From the NCBI GenBank assembly GCA_002773185.1, contig PFBU01000006.1, positions 1 to 18,415 on the forward strand: a stretch of 18,415 nt of DNA. Reading direction: 5' to 3'. This document shows, piece by piece, positions 13,785 through 18,415 of the stretch. Numbering within the stretch: the first letter of the stretch is position 1; each line of letters starts with the position of its first letter. The notes beneath the pieces are model-generated. The model was not told the origin of the DNA. It ran no database searches and was given only the letters and a program-made list of their open reading frames with translations. Source of the DNA: Candidatus Magasanikbacteria bacterium CG10_big_fil_rev_8_21_14_0_10_36_16 (GTDB lineage Bacteria > Patescibacteriota > Patescibacteriia > Magasanikbacterales > UBA922). Made by a program: the position numbers and the translations under genes.

Positions 13785-14644
13785 AATGTTTTTACTTTAT
13801 GGGCTGTAAAACTTTCCAATTGTCTGGTTGTTATAATCCGACGCTGGTCTTTTTTGAAATTTAATTTTATTTTTTTGATGAGTTCGTCTGTTTTGACTGT
13901 GGCGTGTTCCATAGCTACGGTGCGTGCAGATAATTCTGACAATTTGCTTTCCAAAATTATTCTGTGCATTGACATAGCAATATATTTTTCCAAAAGTCCG
14001 GAAAATATTTTTTGTTTGCTTTGGGCAAAAATAGGTAAACCTAATTTTTTTGTTTGCTCTGGTTTTTGTTGTTTTGATAAAGCAAAATCAAAAGGTAAAA
14101 ATGGAATAAGTGTAGCTTCTTGTTCGGCCAATGACAAGAAACGTGGGTAAATAACATCTATATTAGACAAACTTTTATTTTTGAATTTTTCAAAAAGATA
14201 GGCCGTCAGTTCTAGTATTTGCTCTCTTTGTGGTATATCAGAGAATTCCGCAAAAGTTTTTTGAATAGTTATTTTTTCTTCCAACAAATATTTTTCACCT
14301 TTTTCTCCAACAACTACAATAGATTCATATTTGTCTTTGTTATCCAAAAATATATTGGTGATATTGTGCCAAAGTCCACCAACTAAACCTTTGTTGCCAC
14401 TAATAACTACAAGCATTTTTCTGTTGTTTTGCCTTGTTTTCAAAAATTCATGTTGGTTGTCTGTATAAAAATCAGAAAGTCTTAGCATAATATTTTCAAT
14501 ATTTTGGGCATAAATATTCAAGCTATTTACTTTATTTTTTAAGAAATGAATAGAAGAAGCTGCTATTTTTTCAACAGTTTTGACAGTTTCGGAAACATCT
14601 GAAAAGCCTTCTATCTGATTTTTGTAAGATGAATAAGTTTTCAT
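13781..14644 (-). CDS. atpG: ATP synthase gamma subunit
   Basis: 287 residues, the normal size of the central rotor shaft of F1. The N- and C-terminal coiled-coil helices are visible (YKNQIEGFSDVSETVKTVEKIAASSIHFLK; ELSARTVAMEHATVKTDELIKKIKLNFKKDQRRIITTRQLESFT). The Rossmann-like middle domain contains SGNKGLVGGL, matching the family 'SDRGLCGGLN'. The sequence is divergent: the C-terminal signature usually has RQAxIT-ELxEI, here DQRRIITTRQLES. It lies 2 bases after atpA and overlaps atpD by 4 bases. The identification rests on motifs and operon position together. Confidence 0.93.
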   Translation of the reverse strand: MKTYSSYKNQIEGFSDVSETVKTVEKIAASSIHFLKNKVNSLNIYAQNIENIMLRLSDFYTDNQHEFLKTRQNNRKMLVVISGNKGLVGGLWHNITNIFLDNKDKYESIVVVGEKGEKYLLEEKITIQKTFAEFSDIPQREQILELTAYLFEKFKNKSLSNIDVIYPRFLSLAEQEATLIPFLPFDFALSKQQKPEQTKKLGLPIFAQSKQKIFSGLLEKYIAMSMHRIILESKLSELSARTVAMEHATVKTDELIKKIKLNFKKDQRRIITTRQLESFTAHKVKTL

Positions 14645-14646
14645 AT

Positions 14647-16116
14647 TTATTTTTCTATCATGAATTCTTCTTTGAAATCGGAAAGAATTTTTTGTAGTTT
14701 TATTTTTATTTTTTTATCAAAAATTCCTTGTTCTATTTTGTCTAAGACATCAGAGTATTTGTTGTTTAGTAAATCTAAGAGCATTTTTTCAAATTCACTC
14801 CATTTGTCTGTGCCCATATCATCAAAGAAACCTTCTTCTACTAGATAAAAGAGAATTACTTGTGCAGGCCAAGAAACATTGCTATGTTTTTCCTGGGTCA
14901 ATAGCTGCAAGGTAAGATCACCACGATGGATTTTTTTTTGGGCAATATCACTGACCACAGTTTCTAATTGTGTTAATTTTTGTAGTTCTTTGTGTTGGGA
15001 CAGTGAAAGACGAATACCACCTACAACTTCTTTCAAAATTGCTGGTTGAACTTGTGAACCAAGACGAGAGACAGAGAGTCCAACATTGACAGCTGGTAAA
15101 AAACCTTTTTGTAAGAGACCACTTTCAAGATAAATTTGTCCATCAGTAATAGAAATGATATTGGTTGGAATAAACGAAGTGATGTCGCCCTCTTGTGTTT
15201 CAATAATAGGTAAGGCCGTAAGTGAGCCGCCACCATTTTTGTCAGACATTTGAGCAGCCCTTTCCAATAATCCGGCATGAATAGAAAAAATATCCCCAGG
15301 ATAAGCTTCACGACCAGGGGATCGTTCCAAAAGTAAAGAAATACTACGATAAATTTTGGCATGTTTGGAAAGATCGTCATAAATAATGAGAGCATCTTGT
15401 CCTTGGTCACGAAAATATTCACCAATCGCACAACCTACAAAAGGAGCCAAATATTGTGAAGCATAAGAATCTTCGGCTGTGGTAGCAATCACAGTGGTAT
15501 AAAGAAAAGCACTATTATTTTCAAAAAGCGCGGTCATATCAAGCATTTTTTGTTTTTTTTGTCCACAACTAACATAAATACAGATGACTGGTGTTTTGGC
15601 ATGTTTTTGGTTGAGGACAATATCTTGAACCAAAGTAGTTTTGCCAAGCTTCTGGTCGCCGATAATAAGTTCTCTTTGTCCACGTCCAAGAGAAAGGGCT
15701 GCATCAATAATTTTTATGCCAGTTGATAAAGGTCTATTGACAGCTTTGCGAGCAATTATGGGAGGGGCTTGTTTGAAGATTTCATAAGCTGTACCTTTTA
15801 GTTTGCCCAATCCGTCTCGCGCCTCACCAAGACCATCTAACACTCTACCAACAATTTGGTCGTTGATATTGATACTAAAAGTTTTTTGACTACGGAAAAG
15901 TGGCTTGTCAAGTGGAGTGTTTTCTGAAAAAAACAATACTTCTACCAAATCTTTAGCAAATCCAATTACTATGGCAACCGGATTTTTTCTCTCGTTCATT
16001 ATTAGTTCATGCAAAAAAACACCAGTGAGGCCAGTTATTTTGGCTACGCCAGAAAAATAGGAGACGACGTGTCCTACTTTTTTTTTAGTTTTTTTTGTAG
16101 AAATAGTCTTAATCAT
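14647..16116 (-). CDS. atpA: ATP synthase alpha subunit lacking the delta-binding N-terminus
   Basis: 489 residues (about 500-513 is usual). It is the non-catalytic nucleotide-binding subunit. Seen: GHVVSYFSGVAKITGL (beta-barrel start), P-loop GDQKLGKT (153-160), Walker B DALIIYDDLSKHA (241-253), SPGREAYPGDIF (266-277) and the arginine finger in SVSRLG (Arg351). In E. coli the beta-barrel glycine is residue ~28, preceded by an amphipathic helix that holds delta; here it is Gly15, preceded by a lysine-rich stretch (STKKTKKK). A longer start is excluded because TAA lies directly in frame before the ATG (16117-16119). It overlaps atpF by 8 bases. Confidence 0.96.
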   Translation of the reverse strand: MIKTISTKKTKKKVGHVVSYFSGVAKITGLTGVFLHELIMNERKNPVAIVIGFAKDLVEVLFFSENTPLDKPLFRSQKTFSININDQIVGRVLDGLGEARDGLGKLKGTAYEIFKQAPPIIARKAVNRPLSTGIKIIDAALSLGRGQRELIIGDQKLGKTTLVQDIVLNQKHAKTPVICIYVSCGQKKQKMLDMTALFENNSAFLYTTVIATTAEDSYASQYLAPFVGCAIGEYFRDQGQDALIIYDDLSKHAKIYRSISLLLERSPGREAYPGDIFSIHAGLLERAAQMSDKNGGGSLTALPIIETQEGDITSFIPTNIISITDGQIYLESGLLQKGFLPAVNVGLSVSRLGSQVQPAILKEVVGGIRLSLSQHKELQKLTQLETVVSDIAQKKIHRGDLTLQLLTQEKHSNVSWPAQVILFYLVEEGFFDDMGTDKWSEFEKMLLDLLNNKYSDVLDKIEQGIFDKKIKIKLQKILSDFKEEFMIEK

Positions 16117-16474
16117 TTAGATCTTTTAGACGTGATTTAATTTGTTTTATTATTTTATCTTTTTCAGTTTCGGCTTCGGCATGAATACGTTTTTGCATAT
16201 TATCACTAATATTTTCAGCTTCAGTAATTATTTTTTCTGCTTCTTTTTTGACTTTGGATAATGTATTATGCCTCTTTTTTTCAAATTCAGTTTTTTCTTT
16301 GTCCAATATTTTTCTTTCCTCTACCACTTGTTGCATTTCTTTTTCATCATCTTCAATACGTTTGACTATGGGCTTGTATAATAGTTTGTTGAGCAACCAC
16401 AAAAGAATAGCAAAGTTGATAATCTGTGCTAAAAGCAATTTTAGATCTACACCTAAGCTACCTAGTAATTGCAT
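16109..16474 (-). CDS. atpF: ATP synthase b subunit, shortened C-terminus
   Basis: 121 residues against about 155-170 normally. An N-terminal membrane helix (about 9-33, LKLLLAQIINFAILLWLLNKLLYKP) leads to a highly charged coiled coil, YKPIVKRIEDDEKEMQQVVEERKILDKEKTEFEKK, continuing to the end. This is the peripheral stalk. Aligned on E. coli b, the protein stops before the last ~30 residues, the part that binds delta. The reading frame ends naturally and overlaps atpA by 8 bases, so there is no room for an atpH gene, which normally sits here. Only one b gene is present, so a homodimer is expected. Confidence 0.93.
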   Translation of the reverse strand: MQLLGSLGVDLKLLLAQIINFAILLWLLNKLLYKPIVKRIEDDEKEMQQVVEERKILDKEKTEFEKKRHNTLSKVKKEAEKIITEAENISDNMQKRIHAEAETEKDKIIKQIKSRLKDLND

Positions 16475-16490
16475 AAAAATTTAAAACATT

Positions 16491-16531
16491 GATTACACTG
16501 ATTTTTTAAGATTACACTGAAATAAAAAATC
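16491..16531. repeat. Direct repeat and AT-rich hairpin between atpE and atpF
   Basis: GATTACACTGA occurs twice (16491-16501 and 16510-16520, period 19). A perfect 9-bp inverted repeat, GATTTTTTA (16500-16508) with TAAAAAATC (16523-16531), has the second copy in its loop. In the transcript it would follow the atpE stop. Such a hairpin could protect or attenuate the mRNA and help give the high atpE expression a c-ring needs, but the stem is nearly all A-T. Confidence 0.5.
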
Positions 16532-16551
16532 ATCTTTATTTAATAGTAAGT

Positions 16552-16767
16552 TTATTTTACAAACTTTAAGATAAGCGCAATGACTAAAGCATAAATAGCA
16601 ATAGCTTCGGCAAAGGCAATGGCCACAATCATAGCAATTTGGATTTTGCCAGAATTTTCTGGATTGCGAGCCATACCAATAAGGGCGGCTACACCAATCA
16701 TACCAATCGCTAAAGCTGGACCAATAGTACCAATGGCCATAGTAAACGCTGATGGATCTTGAGTCAT
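16552..16767 (-). CDS. atpE: ATP synthase c subunit (proton type)
   Basis: 71 residues forming two membrane helices joined by the polar loop ARNPE (33-37). The ion-carrying carboxylate is Glu54 in FAEAIAIYALVIALIL. Aligned without gaps to the Na+-binding c subunit of Ilyobacter, the helix-1 glutamine is Ile and the Ser-Thr after the glutamate is Ala-Ile. The sodium ligands are therefore absent and H+ is the likely coupling ion. Helix 1 has GPALAIGMIG rather than a strict GxGxGxG series. A 48-base gap separates it from atpB. Confidence 0.95.
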   Translation of the reverse strand: MTQDPSAFTMAIGTIGPALAIGMIGVAALIGMARNPENSGKIQIAMIVAIAFAEAIAIYALVIALILKFVK

Positions 16768-16815
16768 ATTTTTTGTTAATTATTAAATTTGATTAAAAAT
16801 TTTGTAAATGATATT

Positions 16816-17571
16816 TTATTCATTAGCTAAGTGATGTAGGGTACTGGTTTTTATAAAAGTCAAAGTCAAAGCAGCAAAGATAAAGGCTTGAATAATGCCT
16901 ACAAATATTTCCAAAAACATGAAAGGTAAGGGTAATATATAAGGAACTAGATAAGAAACTACTAACAACAGAACTTCACCAGCAAATAAATTTCCAAAAA
17001 GACGAAAAGAAAAAGATAAAATTTTTACAGATTCAGAAATAATCTCAAAAATTCCTAAAATAAAATTCATAATTCCGTGAAAATTGAAAAATCTTGCCAA
17101 AAAACCTTTGAGACCAAGTGCTTGTAAAGAAAAAAATTGGATAGCTAAAACTGAAAAAATAGAAAGGGCTATGGTGGTTGTCAAGTCACTGTTTGGTGAT
17201 CTTACCAAGGATGCCATCTTTGTAGCAGATTTTTTGACAAAAATAGCATCGAGGAAGCCTGGTATGAGAGCAATGATATTGGCAGTAACAATAAACAAAA
17301 AAAATGTTGCAATGAGTGGTAAGATTTTTTTGGAAAGTTTGCGATTGTTAGTTATTTTATCACATAATTGCAAAAGTTCATAAATCAAAATTTCTATTCC
17401 CTTCAAAATTATATTTTTATGTCCTTTTTTGTGAAAATAAAAAATAACACTAGCAACAAGTAAAATAATAGTTACCAAAATAGATGTCAAAAAAGTGTTG
17501 GTAATATTTAGTCCAACAATATTAGCAACATACTCTGATTGTAAACTAATGTTTAGCATTTGGTTTGTCAT
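16816..17571 (-). CDS. atpB: ATP synthase a subunit
   Basis: 251 residues, an integral membrane protein carrying the ion half-channels of Fo. The essential arginine is Arg190 in SFSFRLFGNLFAGEVLLL, the counterpart of E. coli Arg210. Helix 6 follows (FMFLEIFVGIIQAFIFAALTLTFI), with Glu221 and Gln228 near the usual polar positions. The N-terminal helix and the TANIIALIPGF segment also fit the family. The frame starts at 17571, overlapping the upstream atpI/Z-like gene by 26 bases; an alternative ATG at 17559 would reduce the overlap to 14. The identification is secure. Confidence 0.95.
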   Translation of the reverse strand: MTNQMLNISLQSEYVANIVGLNITNTFLTSILVTIILLVASVIFYFHKKGHKNIILKGIEILIYELLQLCDKITNNRKLSKKILPLIATFFLFIVTANIIALIPGFLDAIFVKKSATKMASLVRSPNSDLTTTIALSIFSVLAIQFFSLQALGLKGFLARFFNFHGIMNFILGIFEIISESVKILSFSFRLFGNLFAGEVLLLVVSYLVPYILPLPFMFLEIFVGIIQAFIFAALTLTFIKTSTLHHLANE

Positions 17572-17797
17572 TATCTTTGTTGAGTAATGGTTCTAACAAA
17601 TGAAAAACTTCATAAACAGTAATAACAATTCCAGCAAAAAGACCAAGTAATAGTAAGTAGGGGGTGGTGCCAAATTTTTTGTCAAAATAATAACCAAGAA
17701 AAATAAAGCCGGCAATAGGTACCACAATAAAAAATCCTAGTTGCCAAGCAACGGAAATGGCATACATTGTTTGAAATGTATTTTTGGTGTTTTTCAT
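17546..17797 (-). CDS. AtpZ/AtpI-like small membrane protein
   Basis: 83 residues with two transmembrane helices (about 17-38 and 46-66) separated by GYYFDKKFGTTPYLLLLG. The 'FDxxFGTxP' turn between two helices is the hallmark of the AtpI/AtpZ (ATPase_gene1) family, encoded at the head of F-type ATP synthase operons and linked to c-ring assembly or Mg2+/Ca2+ handling. It is the first gene of the operon, about 31 bases from the predicted start point. It overlaps atpB. No Shine-Dalgarno is visible before the ATG. Whether AtpI or AtpZ is the better name cannot be settled by eye. Confidence 0.85.
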   Translation of the reverse strand: MKNTKNTFQTMYAISVAWQLGFFIVVPIAGFIFLGYYFDKKFGTTPYLLLLGLFAGIVITVYEVFHLLEPLLNKDNDKPNAKH

Positions 17798-17834
17798 AGA
17801 CAGGCAAAAAAACAGAAGTCAAAATCTAGAGAGT

Positions 17835-17843
17835 ATTATAGCA
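17835..17843 (-). promoter_or_regulatory. Extended -10 promoter of the ATP synthase operon
   Basis: The minus strand reads TGCTATAAT, a perfect extended -10. The -35 region is only T-rich. The leader would be about 31 bases. Confidence 0.65.
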
Positions 17844-17932
17844 CAAAAAGAAATAGTAAAAAACAATTTTGTGATTAAAATAGTATTACACTTATTTTAT
17901 ATTATATTACTTTCTAGAAAAATTTACAAATA

Positions 17933-17961
17933 AAAAAACAGACTATTTTAGTCTGTTTTTT
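17933..17961. terminator. Terminator after the 53-aa membrane protein gene
   Basis: AAAAAACAGACTA, a TTT loop and the perfect complement TAGTCTGTTTTTT: a 13-bp stem with T-runs on both strands, 9 bases past the stop. It isolates the ATP synthase promoter from upstream transcription. Confidence 0.88.
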
Positions 17962-17969
17962 GAAATATT

Positions 17970-18131
17970 TTAGTTAAATAACTTAAATACTATCCAAATT
18001 CCAAAAATACCTCCAATAGCAGTACCAAGCACTGAAGAAAAAGAAAAAACACTGGCTCCAAACCAGACTGGCACATAAGCACCAATCGTACTACCAATTA
18101 TCATCCCAAGCATGACTAATTTTTTGTCCAT
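17970..18131 (-). CDS. Small two-helix membrane protein, 53 aa
   Basis: The frame reads MDKKLVMLGMIIGSTIGAYV, then PVWFGASVFSFSSVLG and TAIGGIFGIWIVFKLFN. It gives two hydrophobic helices with glycine spacing (GxxxG-like: LGMIIGSTIGAYV and LGTAIGGIFGIW) around a short PVWFG turn. The short charged N-terminus and the lysine near the C-terminus suggest both ends face the cytoplasm. I do not recognise a family. It has its own extended -10 promoter (18159-18167) and a terminator just after it, so it is a monocistronic unit upstream of the ATP synthase operon. The clean flanking signals argue that it is a real gene despite its size. Confidence 0.7.
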   Translation of the reverse strand: MDKKLVMLGMIIGSTIGAYVPVWFGASVFSFSSVLGTAIGGIFGIWIVFKLFN

Positions 18132-18158
18132 ATGTACGTTTTTATTCTGTTATTTTAT

Positions 18159-18167
18159 ATTATAACA
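18159..18167 (-). promoter_or_regulatory. Extended -10 promoter of the 53-aa gene
   Basis: The minus strand reads TGTTATAAT. A TTGAAT with a 16-base spacer lies in the loop of the preceding terminator, so terminator and promoter overlap. Confidence 0.6.
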
Positions 18168-18198
18168 AAAAACGTAGCTTATTCAAGCTACGTTTTTT
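18167..18198. terminator. Terminator after the edge gene
   Basis: AAAAAACGTAGCTT, loop ATTC, then its exact complement: a perfect 14-bp stem with T-runs on both strands, 15 bases past the stop of the minus-strand gene at the window edge. Confidence 0.9.
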
Positions 18199-18212
18199 TG
18201 ATTCAAATTATT

Positions 18213-18415
18213 TTATCTCTTCCAAATAAACTTAGTAAATTTCCAAGCATACTTAGCGACGAATAATATGATGAAGAAGTAGAGAATATATTGTAGTACT
18301 ATCAAGATCCATAGTACAAGATTGATACTAACATCCTGGACAAGTTTGTTGGTATCTGTCACAAAAGATTTGATAGCAAGTTTCCAAGAATCTTTTAGAT
18401 TTTGTCCATCAACAA
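18213..18415 (-). CDS. C-terminal end of a membrane protein, possibly DUF4349 family (cut by window edge)
   Basis: The last 67 residues are visible, reading VDGQNLKDSWKLAIKSFVTD, then TNKLVQDVSINLVLWILIVLQYILYFFIILFVAKYAWKFTKFIWKR. A 'LKDSWK' amphipathic helix followed by one long hydrophobic helix and a short basic tail is the end pattern of DUF4349-type membrane proteins, but this rests on shape more than on diagnostic residues. The basic C-terminus suggests it ends in the cytoplasm. It continues beyond the window and is followed by a strong terminator. Confidence 0.7.
   Translation of the reverse strand, partial: VDGQNLKDSWKLAIKSFVTDTNKLVQDVSINLVLWILIVLQYILYFFIILFVAKYAWKFTKFIWKR

Noticed and set aside
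16109..16474. b-delta fusion as in mycobacteria
   Set aside because: The b protein is only 121 residues and ends in coiled coil, with no room for a delta domain; gamma is also of normal size.
12108..17797. Na+-translocating N-ATPase type operon, which also lacks delta
   Set aside because: N-ATPase operons begin atpD-atpC and carry atpQ and atpR. Here the order is the standard F-type and the c subunit lacks sodium ligands.
1..18415. CRISPR array, tRNA, rRNA, insertion sequence or prophage genes
   Set aside because: No regularly spaced repeats, no tRNA cloverleaf and no transposase, integrase or phage structural motifs were seen.

Overview
The window is AT-rich, densely coded and uses the standard code (TGA acts as a stop). 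It looks like a chromosomal segment of a Patescibacteria/CPR bacterium, probably from the Parcubacteria-like part of that group. The reasons are small hypothetical proteins, a DUF5671-type membrane protein, FolD and Dus of the divergent CPR style, a stripped-down F-type ATP synthase, and gene starts that almost all lack a Shine-Dalgarno sequence and are preceded by A/T-rich runs. The taxonomic assignment is inference from gene style, not from a marker gene.

Left part (1-7874), mostly minus strand: the 5' part of mscL, a PsbP-like lipoprotein, a polyprenyl (FPP/GGPP) synthase, a membrane-anchored HExxH metalloprotease and an unrecognised 211-aa protein. A plus-strand tRNA-dihydrouridine synthase (dus) follows, with a relic of a second dus start and a perfect palindrome in its leader. 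Two unrecognised proteins, folD and a haem-b/FAD/NAD(P) ferric-reductase-like membrane oxidoreductase then form one minus-strand operon ending in a hairpin shared with dus.

Middle (7875-11052): a divergent promoter region with an operator-like palindrome separates the reductase from a plus-strand pair. The first gene is a lipoprotein that fuses a blue-copper cupredoxin domain to a thioredoxin domain whose cis-proline is replaced by histidine. The second is a DipZ-type CcdA-TlpA-C-terminal-domain protein. Together they look like an extracytoplasmic thiol/copper redox module. After its terminator comes a GC-richer island with its own promoter (TTGACA-17-TATTAA), a Y-shaped set of long stems whose six G-U wobbles all favour plus-strand transcription, and a strong hairpin terminator. 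It is a candidate undescribed structured RNA of about 255 nt.

Right part (11053-18415), all minus strand: a DUF5671 protein, then the ATP synthase operon atpZ/I-B-E-F-A-G-D-C with its own extended -10 promoter and terminator. No atpH (delta) gene is present. The regions that normally hold delta (alpha N-terminus, b C-terminus) are missing as well, epsilon is cut to its beta-sandwich, and the beta DELSEED loop reads DELSRTD. The c subunit has proton-type rather than sodium-type binding residues. Upstream lie a 53-aa two-helix membrane protein and the C-terminal end of a membrane protein that may belong to the DUF4349 family. Several minus-strand units start from the same TGnTATAAT-type extended -10 element.
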